Part shown: positions 14,301-26,647 of the stretch, piece after piece | Layout of the letters: each line of letters starts with the position of its first letter | How positions within the stretch are numbered: the first letter of the stretch is position 1 | From: Atopsyche davidsoni | Lineage: Eukaryota; Arthropoda; Insecta; Trichoptera; Hydrobiosidae | NCBI GenBank assembly: GCA_022113835.1 | Contig: JAILWY010000009.1 | Coordinates: forward strand, 6,982,001 to 7,046,000 | Length of the DNA stretch: 64,000 nucleotides | Direction: 5' to 3' | Translations under genes and position numbers: made by a program | Notes under the pieces: model-generated | The model's input: only the letters and a program-made list of their open reading frames with translations | Told to the model about the DNA's origin: nothing | Database searches by the model: none

Positions 14301-14408
14301 CGAAAAGATTTTAAGAGCAAATAAATAAACAAGCATAAAAAGGAAAATCAAAAGACAAACAAGGCAAAACGAAACAAAGTCAGAAAGAGTTAAACAAGAC
14401 TATAGTAT
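14301..14408 (+). repeat. Purine-rich, low-complexity tract
   Basis: About 100 bases dominated by A with interspersed G and a few C, and with few T. It is followed by an AT dinucleotide run near 14420-14430. It is not a clean microsatellite. It may be low-complexity sequence or the decayed tail of an insertion. Confidence 0.45.
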
Positions 14409-16883
14409 GAAAGACTTTATATATATATTTTTTATCTTTAATTACTCAATTATAAAAATTAGCAGCGTGGATAATTAATTTTAAAATAGTTTTTACATTT
14501 AATTGTGAAAATTTTAGCGGATTTCCTTCTGAACGCTCGACGAACTCCTAGAAGACCCAAATACCTCGTATGGCTTAAGAAACATCTCGCCTACCAGGCG
14601 ATAATATCAAATATCTATTGACACACAGTAATAAATTAAAACATTTCCCATAATGAAAACTGCGTGAAGTAAGTACCCAGCAAGGCTATCGCAACTTCAT
14701 GCAGGTTTTTTTTTTTTTCGTTCTTAGTAATTATTTAGAGAGCCATGTTTGCAGTCCAGGCCGCTGTGACGCAATGTACCTTTTGTAGATTGTAGTCTGT
14801 TCACTTATAAGGGGATTAGTCGCAAAATGGGCACAAACCAATGGTAATCTTCTGGTGGATCCAATCTCAAAGTTTCGCAACTGTCAAAAAGTAATCTCTA
14901 AATTATTACCGTAACGATAATACAACACAATAGGTTACCAAAGACTACAATATACAATTTACACAGAAACATAACACAAAAAAGCACGAGTAGAATCAAT
15001 ATTGGGTGTTATGTAATAATAATTAGGTATAATATAACGGCTCAACTTTATCATTGTTAAAACTTTATAAATTATAATTGCTCAATAAATTTGCTCCAAT
15101 TTTATTTGTTCATTCCTAAGAACATTTATTTTTAACAAAACCATATTGAAATAGATCGAAAATATCGAAGTGAGGGAAAATCCGTTTAAATTAAAGAAAT
15201 TAAATCAAACTTGGTATTATTAAATTAGTCACCCATTTCAGTGCTACAGCAGGGGGTCTTGGCTGCATCACGAGTTTTCTGCTGAAATGGCTTCATGAGG
15301 TTTAATTAATATTCTTCTATTCACGATTATCCGCAAACACCAATTAGCATGAACATGTCCTCACTTAAAGCAATTTTATCATGCGAAAGGGTTACAATAA
15401 AATCTTAGAGCAGTTTTGTCTCTTCCGTATATTTTGGTTGATTATTGTTAAAATTTATATTTTATAAACATTTAATGACAAAACTAGGAATATGCTTTGC
15501 TTATAAAATCAATTCAGCAAGATATTTTATTACTTATGTTAAATGTATACAATATTTTTGAGTAGGCAACTGCATATACGTTATATTGTTAATCTTTCAA
15601 CAGTGTCTTGTTTGTGGGTGATTGTGGGTTAAAAAACTAAAATACATTTAAAATGTTTAAAACATATAATTTAAAGAGAAAAATTTGTGTATTATCAAAG
15701 TTTTACATGAGTTGTGGTAAATTTAAACAACATATTGATTTTGAAAACCATAAGAAGATGACGATAATCAATTATAATAAATTATTAAAATATAAGATTA
15801 TAGATGAGCTCGACCCTGAGCAACACTCTTTGCTATCAGGTTGCTGGATGTGAACTAAAAGTACTCTTTAAATCTATTAAAGTCATATTTTTTTTTGTTT
15901 TTTATAATTTTATTTTATACCTGAGCTGTTGTTAATACCTCTACAGGTGGAACAAGTTACCTTGGAGAATGCTTCTGATTGTAAATGTTTGTTTATGAAT
16001 TGTTGGCAAACAAGTGCACGGAATGCGTAGGAACCTGCATCGTCTTTTAAGTATGGAGTAGGATGTTGTAGATCTAAAAACGCTTAATTGGATTTATTTA
16101 GTGTTTATAGATAATTAACGTTTACTATATAGTCTTTTTTTATATTAAGAAACAACTGTATTTGGGTTTGTACGAAAATAATTAATAAATAATCTTATAT
16201 TTTGATTTTAGGTTGATGAAAAAAAATATGGAAAATTATTTGGAATTCGCGAGTAGTATAAAATGCTACGATTATATACAAGGAAAAAATAAATATCAGT
16301 GAAACTAATTTGGCCCATTAAGCATTATATTAATGTTTTCAAAACTATTCGTAAAAGGTTAAATAGCCTTCTTACAAAATACTTTTTGAAATGATAAAAT
16401 ATCGCGTTGACTCTGGACGTGTAGTTTTTATATGTTGACAAATTCGTAGTAAAATATTATTACTAAGCGCATACGAAATGAATGCGTTTCTACGAGAAAG
16501 TGGTTTGAGCGTTTTGGGTCATTGCGACTTTTATAAATTACGTTATTCATTACATTAAAGTTTTTAAAGTCATTAATAAACACAGGAAATAGCACCTGAT
16601 TCATAACATAAAAGCTTACAAACAAGCCATTATTTTTAATGTATTAAATTTAAATAAATTCTGAAGGTTAATATGCTTAAATATATTCTTATTACTTATA
16701 CAGAATCAACTAGTAAATAACATATCAAACGATATCAAAATTCGCCGACTTTGAAGATCAACGCGTATTTATCATCGTTAGTATTGGTTTTTGTGAAGTC
16801 AGCGGCGATCACTGTCGTGACGTGGAGGAATCTGACTTATTTCCGTCCGAGAGATTATTTATATCACGCGGTGAAAATACTCA

Positions 16884-17201
16884 ATGGCTTCAGGAGGTTG
16901 TCATAATAACGCGGAGTACCCAATTATAGCAGGACCTGCCCACGCGCATCCAGCCTGGCATAAACACCCGAGTTTTTTTGACCGACTTGGCATTAACGGT
17001 TCGCTCTTATGTATAAATAACCGAATGGATATTTTTATTTCGTTTACTTGCGATAATCACATATCTACACTTGTGCTACCACGTGCTTTGAAAAAAAAAA
17101 AGCGCTTGGTAAGATTGCTGCATATCATACATGCGTGCACGTGGCTGATTTCCTACATTGCATGGAAGATTGCTATGGATTTTAATTTGATATTTTATTA
17201 A
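16884..17201 (+). other. Unrecognised 105-codon open reading frame, doubtful
   Basis: The longest ATG-initiated frame I verified in the window. The N-terminal third is rich in His, Ala, Pro and Gly. A lysine run (about residues 70-74) comes from an A homopolymer at 17090-17101. The last 35 residues are hydrophobic, with a possible membrane segment around residues 75-98. No homologue is recognised. The base before the ATG is A at -3, which is acceptable for an animal start but not diagnostic. Chance is the simplest explanation. A gene would need transcript evidence. Confidence 0.1.
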
Positions 17202-17440
17202 AGTATTTTTAAATAATTTTTGCAACGTGTGCTATTTTATTTTTAAGCTTCTTATTTGTAGGAGATTGAACAATAAATTAGGCTTTATTAAATATATAAT
17301 ACAAAAAAGTCAATTAGAGGTGATTCATCAAATCAAAACCAGGCAAATGTCAAATGTTAGATATTTACTGAAATATGATTAAAGATTAAAAATATTCGAT
17401 TTTTAACTCATATTCGTAACATCAATTCCATAAGTATGTG

Positions 17441-17448
17441 TGACGTCA
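17441..17448. promoter_or_regulatory. TGACGTCA palindrome (CRE/ATF consensus)
   Basis: Exact 8-bp cyclic-AMP-response-element consensus. It is flanked by AT-rich DNA with no nearby gene called. A single 8-bp match is weak evidence for function. Confidence 0.2.
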
Positions 17449-20030
17449 CCCGAAGATACGTCTCTAATGCATTGACTTAGAATGTTATCCGAATTACTTA
17501 AAGAGAGTTCACCAAAACATGTTTCCACCCATTACGTACACAGTTATCGTTCGTATCAGAGCTCGCCCGTTACAAATTTAACGGTACTTTTTATATCGGA
17601 CTTACTCCTGCCTTACATCGAATCCTCCCCATTCTTTATTGCCTCTTTATAGTACTGCTTTGATTACGATAAAATTATAATTAAATTGATACGCTGTTGT
17701 GGTTTATTATTGGTCTATAACTTTAAAACTAATATCAAGTAGAAATTAATGACATATCATTAAAAATATATTCGGCATGGTATGTCGACTGTATTTTTAA
17801 CTACTTACATTATAAAAACATGTAAATGGCATTTAGTACAGTAGTGCGTGAATGATTTAATTAATTATTTTTCTTTTGATCTCAAGAATATTTTATTATA
17901 TTTTTATTACTATTTTTTTAATGCATACTTTTGCACTCTTTCACTAAGTAAAAAAAGTGCAGGTCACGACAGTTATTTGTTTTTTTTTTTTTACCATTCT
18001 GGTCTTATTGCGAACATAAAGCAGTCGATCAGTGAAGGACAGGACTGAGGTGCTGGTACGTTATGCGGTGGTTGATAAATGTCCCCCCACGGGGATGATC
18101 GATTCGATAGCTCGACCCATGCATTAATGCTGGAATAAGTAAAGGAACTACGAGAACTCTGCGCTCCAACATGCTTTAGAGCATTAAATTTGAGATGAAA
18201 TTGGGAAATTTTTAGAATTTGAATCAAACAATAAAATAATTAAATTTTTTAGAAGTGTTCCGATAGCAGTGTATCTGGTAAAATACAACATATGAGCTTT
18301 TTTTACTTGGAAGTGTACATGTCACTGTCAGAATTTAAAACTCATTAGTTAGTTTTTTGTTTATTAATATAAATATTTTTCAGGTTCTCTTTTTCATAAT
18401 AAGAAAAAAAATTACTACTTTTTAAAATAAAACTTTTTTATTTTGGTTATATAAACTTGTACCAAAAAATACTAATCTTTTGATGTCGGATATAATACAC
18501 CTTCTTATAGAATGTGGCGTCTTGTCAATGTCTATTTTAAATTTTTAAATGTCATAGGGTCGGATGAAAAGCTAATACAATGAAAATACTTTTTGTAAAC
18601 ATCCGTTACTTTTATTATATAAACGCTTGTCATTAGGCGTTTGAAATTCGCAGACGATAATTCGTGGAGGAGCGGCTGCCACAGTAAATCCGGCGTATCA
18701 TGAACGTGTGATGTAATTCGTAACGGCGAAGCAGGCAGCACAGTGGCGCTGGACCATTTACGTCCATTAAATTTTCAATATATAAATATGTGAAATTCAC
18801 ATCAATTCTATGCAAGTGCTAGAATAAAATAAAAATACATTTCTGCTTTTTCAATACAAGTGGGCGAAAATTAGTATAATCGCTCCTAGAGAGTAGGTTA
18901 CAGATGAAATGGGATCTGCAATGGACCAAATAAGAGTAATAGAAAAAAAATAAAATCATAAATATAAATATAAGACAGCACTGCATTTTTACAAAACAAT
19001 TATTATTTCATATATTAAAATACATCACTTCATTTTTAAGGTACAATAATAGTTTGTTATTATTTTTTGGGTTTTATTACTCAGTGTCATTTATAAATAT
19101 GACAAAATATTATATTATGTAAAAAAGCCTCATCAATATTCTAGTTTGAGGGCGATAGTTGTTTTAATATTGGGGTAGAACTAGATCGCTTCCTGTATTC
19201 GTCGGAGGTCATTCATTCTGCCTACGCGGTTATTAAGAAGTTTTCCCGATAAGACTATTCATTAAATTTGTATAGCTGTGTATCTATTTATGACTAGGAT
19301 AAAATATTCAATTTATTTCCCTATTAAGGTGATATATACACAACAAACGGGCTTGATATTCCTTAAATAATAAGGCGATGACGATAAATACTGTAAAAAC
19401 GATAATATTTTATTTAAAGTAATCTTGACTAGTAACTCAATGATAATATCATTATCGGAAGATGCAGTGACTAAGTAAATTGAAAATTGACAGTGATAAC
19501 ATAAATTGAATAAATAACAATATTTATTAAATTAACCGAAAAGTAGTCAAGTAGGATGTGTTGCAAATCTGTCCTGGTAAAAATAATACTTTTATATAAT
19601 TAATATTAAATTCTTGAGAATGACGCGACGTTTGTACGGGAAATTGGTGTTAGAATTCCACTGTCCATTATAACAAAGCTAAACTATCAAGATAGCTGGA
19701 AAACCAGCCTCATCAATCAAAGCGCAAAATGCATCCGTTTGGCTTCGCATAACAGAGAAATCAAAAGGTAATATTTTTTATTAATTGCTAGCATGAAATG
19801 CTCGTATAACCGTAGCGATTACATAAAAACATTATATGTTGTATGTTACAGCGTAATACATAATAACAATAATATTAAAGCATAATTAATAAAAAAAATC
19901 TACTTCCTACCTTTCATGGGTGTAGTTTTGTTTATAACAGATTACAATACATTTAACTAAATGTATTGGAAATGCGCTGTTAAAGCCGTGATGCTAATGA
20001 ATCATAAATTATCTCATAAATATACAGTCA

Positions 20031-20270
20031 TGAACAGAACCAAATCGGTAAATTCTCACGGATCGGATACGATGCAGTTTTTGCGCTCACACAAAGGGGG
20101 CACGATTGGCGGCATAGACGATGCACCCAAACTTTAAAATTAACGAGAACAACCTACATAACAAAGCGAAGATTCGCATCGCCCGGTAACGGTTCCGCGC
20201 GTGCACAGCCGCACGGGACCGCTCGCCCACACAACGGCCACAGGACGAATTCAAAGCGATTTTAACATTA
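20031..20270. other. GC-rich islet
   Basis: Clear CpG-rich patch, densest at 20165-20250, with alternating GCGCGTGCAC-type sequence. No long frame and no repeat. Lies about 400 bp upstream of a second, stronger islet, so the two may belong together. Confidence 0.4.
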
Positions 20271-20679
20271 TTTATTATGTCCGGGACTGAAACTTTTTAC
20301 AGCGCATTTATCGCGAATATGTCAATTAGGGAGATTTAACATTATATCTTAATTTTATGTTTATTGATATATCATTTAACAACGTTGCTATAACTTTATA
20401 GTTCGTACTAGCTGGTGTCTACTTACTGATACTAGTAAATAAAAAAGATTTTTATTCATGTTTCAATTCATGCTTGAATTTAACTATTTATTTCTAAAAT
20501 GAGTATTTAAAGAATTCATTACAACGGAAGTACTACAATACTCGTATTGAGTATGAAGTATTTTTAACCCTATACATTGGTATTTTTCCTTTAGATATTT
20601 CAAAGGAACTCCTCTTACATAAACACAGAAAATATATTATACGAGAGGCAGACAATTAAAATACGACTGAAGCATTCCT
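20271..20679. other. AT-rich spacer between two GC islets
   Basis: No gene, repeat or structure seen. Sequence returns to the AT-rich background between the islets at about 20.2 and 20.8 kb. Confidence 0.5.
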
Positions 20680-20915
20680 GAGTTCGCAGGTTCCTTGCCG
20701 GCGATGTACTCGCGGCTGCGCTTGAAAGGACTCGCCGGCGAGAAGCGCGCCGGGAATTTCAATTATTTCCTCGGGCCGGAGCCGCGCGGCTCGGGCTTGC
20801 GGCCCTCTGCGCTCCCGGACGGGCCGCGATCGCGCCGGCCGAGTTATTCTGAGTACCAAATCGCCGAGATAATTGTGAAGTGAAAAGAGCAGGGCACATC
20901 TTCTGCCTACGCGTT
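20680..20915. other. Strong GC-rich islet
   Basis: One of the most CpG-dense patches of the window (about 20690-20850). Both strands stay open over about 60 codons (20695-20883 plus, 20656-20859 minus), as expected when GC-rich DNA contains few stops. On the plus strand the first real ATG is at 20704, giving an Arg/Gly/Pro-rich peptide that I do not recognise. It may be an exon, a CpG-rich regulatory element, or neither. Confidence 0.35.
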
Positions 20916-22139
20916 TTTTCTACTGCTTTTTATATTCGGCACTAACTAATAATGTATTTAAAATTTCAACACGCGGACGTTGTGTTTACACGAGTATTTA
21001 AACGTGTTTTTTTTAGAGTTTGAAGATGAGAGATCATTAGTGAGAATATATCGTAAAGATACTTAATATTCTGCGTGTTCTTGCAAGTATGTATTATGAG
21101 TAACGGGTAACGTCTGAATCGAGACGTCTTTCTTTAATTAAATCGGTTTCCTTAAAAGGAATACAAAGAAAGTAGATATTCCTGGCCGCAGGTCGGCTTC
21201 TTCTTCGAGTCGGTTTGAACTGCGGGGACACATGTAAGTGGATGGGATTTACATAAAATGGCTGTTTATCTTTTGCTGCGGTTTCTTCATTCATAAAGAG
21301 TGTCATTGCGATATTCACGCTTGAGATAATTACGCCGCCATCGCTGCAACGGTCACTGCAGCGTGCGATGTGCACCGAGAACGCAAGAAGAGAGATCTAT
21401 AAGGGGAACACTGACGGCATATACTAGTGTGAAAATTAAACCTCTTCACTTCATTACGGTCTTCTCAGAGCAATAGTGAGTGAACATGGTAGAAAATTAA
21501 ACATCTCTATATAATAATGTCTAAATTTAAAAAAAGTGATATGATACTTCTGGTATCATTGCAATTGATACTTCCTATAGATGTTTACAGTCATAATTGA
21601 CCACAAATCGGTTTTTAATAACCATCGATAAACAATTTTTACACGTAAAACTATTAATGATATTCTTCTGCTTGAAGTGAAATGTATGCTCACCATTTGA
21701 TTGAAATAGTATCTAAAAGTTCAAAGGTTTCAGTATATAAAAATATCGTGTTCTAATTATTAAATTCTAAGACAAAAAACATCCATAATACATCCTGAAA
21801 TCCGATTCTGAAATAACCATGAAAAACCCCGAAGGTTGCATCGTCGTCCACCAAAGACAAGTGCACACCTAAAAAAAAACTATAAATGTATAAGAAATTG
21901 TCTAAATGTTAATCCAACAAGGTATTTCAAAAAAATACTGAATGGTTAGAAATATCTCTTGACACAACTTACTTGCGGTTATGAAAAAATTTACATCTTT
22001 CGTTGAAATGTCTCTCCGAGGTATGATGAAAAATAGCTTTCGCTGACATGCTTTCTTTAGCAATAGTAAATTATGTATTCGCTTCACATAATAAACCCGG
22101 CCGAGAGTTAGAAATTAGCATAAACGTATTTTATAAATT
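20916..22139. other. Mixed stretch, no gene
   Basis: A moderate GC patch lies at about 21110-21400. A 93-codon minus-strand frame through it starts at GTG and is unrecognisable. The remainder (21400-22139) is AT-rich with a poly-A run near 21870. No feature supported. Confidence 0.5.
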
Positions 22140-22360
22140 ATACGATGCTGGGTGCCCTGTCCTGTGTTTCCGGTGTGAGAAGATGCGCCGATAAGACGAT
22201 TGCGTGTGTCGGGAGGCAGGCTCGCGAGTGGCGACGGACCAACAGCTGGACTGGATGTTGACAGCCCAGCAGGTGGGTGCTCCCTATGGCAGTGGTACTC
22301 AACCGGCGGCATCTGGCATTCCGTAGCTATTCAGAGGCATCCGCAAACGCCTTACCTGTA
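22140..22360. other. GC-rich islet with an open Pro/Ser-rich minus-strand frame
   Basis: A GC-rich patch. On the minus strand an ATG frame runs from 22312 down to 22115 (65 codons). Residues 1-40 are rich in Pro, Ser, Gly and His, like a disordered protein region, and no domain is seen. An in-frame TGA lies a few codons upstream of the ATG, so a longer protein would require splicing. The ATG lies inside a sequence resembling a hAT transposon end (listed separately), which argues against a real coding exon. Confidence 0.2.
22290..22345 (+). mobile_element. Possible end of a hAT-type DNA transposon
   Basis: CAGTGGTACTCAACC (22290-22304) differs by one base from the CAGTGGTTCTCAACC type of terminus common in animal hAT elements. 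It is followed by a subterminal pairing of GCGG with CCGC (about 22306 and 22342), also typical of such ends. The eight bases before it (22282-22289) would be one target-site copy. I did not find a matching opposite end or second target-site copy, so at best this is a truncated relic. Confidence 0.25.
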
Positions 22361-25300
22361 ACGCCAGCAGTTAAAAATATACCCCTTAAAGTCAGTAAGA
22401 CGACTAGTATCTAATCTTACAAATTTTTTAAACTCAAAAAAAATGTATTAACTGATTCAGAAACAATTAATTAATGCATACTAAGTACCAAATTCACAGT
22501 GAAATATTTCTGTAATGTCTGTAATTCACCAAAGTTTATTCACGGCGCACGAAAATTGTAAATATGATAAAAATGCCATAAGATTTGGTAGAAGCCTTAA
22601 TAAGTCATGAGTGTCAGTTACTTCTAGACGTATCGGAAATCGCTTCGACGTTAAAAGCTGATCTGAATACCTTTGCATTAGGCTGAACTAACGGGTTATG
22701 TCATGTTTATTATTCCTTTATCTCTACTGGTTTTTTTTGGATTTCCGGGTAGCGTTATTTTAAGAATTTCGGAATGATAATGAACTTCTTTGTTGAAATT
22801 TAAACATTTCTTACTACTAATTTGTCTTTTGCGCCGCTGGATCACTCATCTGATTTAGAAGCAGAATATTTAACGTCTTTCAAATAAATGTTTGTTTTGG
22901 CAATCCAATAATTTCATTTATAATAATTATAATGTAATATTTATTACGTGTAAGATTATTTTAAATCTATAATAAGAAATGTCGATCCACTTTGGTTGTT
23001 AATAAAATAAAATATCATTGGTCATATTAATAATTCTATGATTTTTACAATTATATTTTATAATAAATTATTTTGTTTCTACATATACAAAGTCACGTAC
23101 AAATAATTATATTTATATATAAATATATTTGTGTATCGATAAAAGTTTAAGAATTAATGTATTTTTTATTTTGTCTTATTTTATTCAAAGAAATAATTTA
23201 TACCTGTAAAAAAAAGAAGGATATTCGTAGTTTTGAACATGCTTACTATTTATAATATGAGTCAAAACTACATGACCACGATTATATATAATCTAATAGA
23301 TATAAAACATAGTTCATTGTTCAAACGTTTTGGGCATAAAAGTCAGAAAGATCACCCTGAACTTCGTGGCACTGGCATGAAAAAAAATAGGCATTTATGA
23401 TTACGGGAATATATGTGTGTGATTGTATGGGAAGACAGCAGACCTTGCTATCCGCGTGTCCCGCCGCGAGTGGCGCGGCACGGTGCGACGCCTTTGAAGC
23501 CCCGGTCGTGTGAGAACCGATCTGTCAGTGTCGAAACCGTTTCGCGCACGCATGTAACTTCATACCAAATTTATTGTTGACTTATGGGAATTTTAATTGC
23601 GAAGGAAATCATAAAAATCTTCCAGCTGAAATTCTGTAGTTTTTTTTAAATTATCAGCTTTCTTATCTAGATATAAATTATAAACGGATATTTATTTATG
23701 AAGAAAAATGCTCCGACTGCATTGATTGATGTTACAGCTATTAAAGATGATTTGCTATTGGAGCTGACAGCGCGGATGGGCTTAATCTATATTAACTTCT
23801 GACGGCTGTAAGGGAAAATATTTTAATGTCAGGTTCATGCAGTGGAAGCATTTGTCTCATGGATTAAGTTAATACTGGGTGTATAATATGTGATTGTGTC
23901 GGCATCCTTTTGTGATATTTCTAAAAACGTTTGTTGTGCGTGATGTCATTATCTAAAAGAAAAAAAAGCGTTTTCAGTATTTTTTATGCTCACTGGAAAC
24001 TCATGGTCCCGTAATGTCATTTATTATTGTACTCCTTTCTTGTATCAAAATATTTTTATGTTGATGTGTTTGTTCAATCCGACTATTTAAAAGATCGACA
24101 TAGAGCTAGACTAACAAAAATATTTTATTAGTGGAGTGGATGGCGTCTTGCAGACGCGAAAAACCCTAGGAGAGGTTATCATCATTCGTACAAATAAATT
24201 AACAAAGTTGTTAGCAATGGTAACTGCTCAAAATTATCAAAGACTGTGCATTTTTTGGAATTGCAATATTTTTTTATTTAATATATTAATTTATCGCAAT
24301 ACCAAGAACAAACATTGATCATCTTTGAATCAGATCCAGAAGCAAATAAAAAATAAGTGCCGATTTGTATTACGTACAAATTATGGTATATCAATAAATT
24401 ATAATTCTCAGAAAGGCCTAAATTTTTATCCCGTGTCTTAACGTAAAGTATCATTGAATCACTGCATGTTGAGAATTGCTTGAGGTATAAAAAGGAGATT
24501 TTTTGATCAACGTTCTGCAATTCAATAGCCATTAGCAATAAGTTGTATTTCCTAATAATCTAATCGCCTGCAATATTTCTACTCACGTCTATCTAAAATA
24601 AATTGCATTGTGTAAATACTCAGGGTGTAGTTATTGCTCTCTGGTTGAGTTTTATGCAAGACACAAAACTCTGTCGTATAATGATTGCATTCTGGATAAA
24701 TCCTCGACTAGAAACTATAGCCAGTCGGCAAAAAGAAATCAATAGGCAGTTAGATTACTGTGTTGAGCCGCACACGGATTTCACTGGAAGTTGCCGGGAA
24801 AACATAAAAAGTTATACCGTGGCGTACACCACAAGAGTGAGAGTTTTGATGGGTGAGAACTTATCGTATTTAAAGAATATCTAATCTAACAATATCGATG
24901 GATTTCTAGGTGTAATTGTTTTACCAGCAGTTGAAGATCTCACATTAGAGGCTTATGAAAGCGAGTAGATCAGATGTTTTCGCGAGATGTTTCATTGCGT
25001 TTGAGTTTGCATGAACTTCTATTTAATAAAAAAAACTAATCAATGACCGAGAAGTTATACTAATCGTAAAAAAATTACAAAACGTGATTCTTAATGTGAA
25101 AATAATTCAACACAAGTCATTATACCGTGTCCGTTGCAAATATGTTTATTACAAATTTTAAAAAACGCTATGGTTGCAACTTTGCAACTAAAAGGGACCT
25201 TTAAAATATGAAATCGTATTTGAAAATACTAAAATATATCTTCTATTTAATTGAAAATTGCAAGGAAAAAAGTTTTTTTTATTAAAGTTAAAATTAAACA

Positions 25301-26284
25301 GATTTAAAAATAATATTACACTAGCGGGAGTTTTGCAAGTAACCAAAATGTGGTTGTATCAAGAGAGATCACGTTTTAAGGGCTTGAATTCCAAAGATCA
25401 GGTCAGCATGGTTGCGCTGGAATGTTCTGTCCTTGCACAGTAAATAAGTATCTTACACACACAAGAGGTTATCGTCTCGTAAATGTGTTTGTTTGCAATT
25501 TTACGACATTCTTGCTTGATTTATGGGGAAATGTATCTGAAAAATAGGTCAGGTCGTATCTTTAAATTTTATTCATACCATAAAAACGTATTTGTATTGC
25601 GTTTGTGTCTTTATGTTAATATTGGTGATATTTAATTATGATACCGTTATCATCAGTTGTATTATTAAAAGTTAATCAAAAATTTTAACCTGTGGAAAAT
25701 GAATGATTTTGTAGGTTCTTTAGAAAAGCAAAGGTCATGTAAAATAGTTACTATGATTAATAAAAATCCGCATTTATTTTGACAAAAACTATTTTTAAAT
25801 GACCTTCATTCTTGTAATCAAACATAGTATATATTAAAAATTAATTGAGTCTTCTAAATGTATCCCATGTAATTTATTTTAACATTGAATGAACCTATTT
25901 TTACGATAAATAAAATTATGAATTAAGTTGCCATATTTTTTCAATTGATCACAAAAAATACTTCTCACAGAGTACACAGTTTAATGAAAATGTGTGACAA
26001 TAAACCTTAGAAGATCATCCCAGAGTATTAAATATTTTAGGTATACCTATTGTTTTAAAATAAATCCCTAAAAATATTTTTGATATTGAAAAAGTGCTTA
26101 TGTTAGGTTAGGTGCCAAAACAATAGATGCTTGTTTAAAAAAATCAACAGACATGGCAAATATAATACGGTTGCTCCATGTAGGAGACTATCAAAATAAC
26201 TTAACGCATGTATGATATGTGGTAGTTCATATTCGATCGCAGGCATCAGGTTTATTATGCGTTGATAGAATTCATTGACAAAGC
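22361..26284. other. AT-rich stretch with one GC islet
   Basis: No gene. A GC-rich islet lies at about 23420-23570 (densest 23450-23510). A 10-bp perfect inverted repeat, GTAGTTTTGA (23227-23236) with TCAAAACTAC (23262-23271), has a 25-nt loop. The interval 22860-23230 is among the most AT-rich of the window. A 93-codon frame at 24603-24884 starts at TTG and is unrecognisable. Confidence 0.5.
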
Positions 26285-26560
26285 TGTGAATAGAGTACGC
26301 GGAGGTCATTGCGAGCGGCGGTGGGATGCACGGCGGGAGTTGCGCAACGAGGCAGTGACCTTGACCACGACCTCTGCTGCCGGAAGCTGCGCGGCGCCGC
26401 CGGGCTCTGGTCCGCCCCGTTAGCTGCACTCATCAAACCCGAAATGCGGGCGGGCCGAGGGGCCGGGGACCTGCCCGGGCGACTGCCCCCGCCCACGCGG
26501 CCTGCACCTGTGGGAGGCGATCCTCCAGGGTTAAGGTCCAAGTCCCCGAAACTCCAACTT
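26285..26560. other. Strong GC-rich islet, open in several frames
   Basis: Dense G+C from about 26300 to 26530 in an otherwise AT-rich region. It is open on the plus strand (26309-26572, first codon TTG) and in two minus-strand frames (26272-26541 and 26103-26429, the latter starting at GTG). Simultaneous openness in several frames is what GC-rich non-coding DNA does and is not evidence for coding. The predicted peptides are Arg/Pro/Gly-rich and unrecognised. The transposon at 26.65 kb begins only about 100 bp downstream. Confidence 0.35.
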
Positions 26561-26636
26561 TGCTATTCCTAACAAACTTTGGTAGTGTCAATTACTAGCA
26601 TTGAAATATTTTTGTCTGCAATGCAAGCTTCATTTA

Positions 26637-26647
26637 CTTTTATAATA
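26637..26647. repeat. Candidate target-site duplication, left copy
   Basis: CTTTTATAATA directly precedes the foldback element and recurs exactly at 26925-26935 directly after it. Eleven identical bases at both borders support a target-site duplication. The word is AT-rich, so some chance remains. Confidence 0.5.

Larger units (their letters stand above)
13571..20030. other. AT-rich stretch without a confident gene
   Basis: Contains an A/G-rich tract (14301-14408), T runs at about 14706-14718 and 17980-17993, a mildly GC-richer patch at 16740-17000 carrying an ATG frame (described separately), and a TGACGTCA palindrome at 17441-17448. Sequence from 18840 to 20030 is AT-rich with nothing recognisable. 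Confidence 0.5.

Noticed and set aside
19214..20915. Shared 13-mer TTCTGCCTACGCG at about 19216 and 20901
   Set aside because: Flanks are unrelated, and many exact 13-mer pairs are expected by chance in 64 kb.
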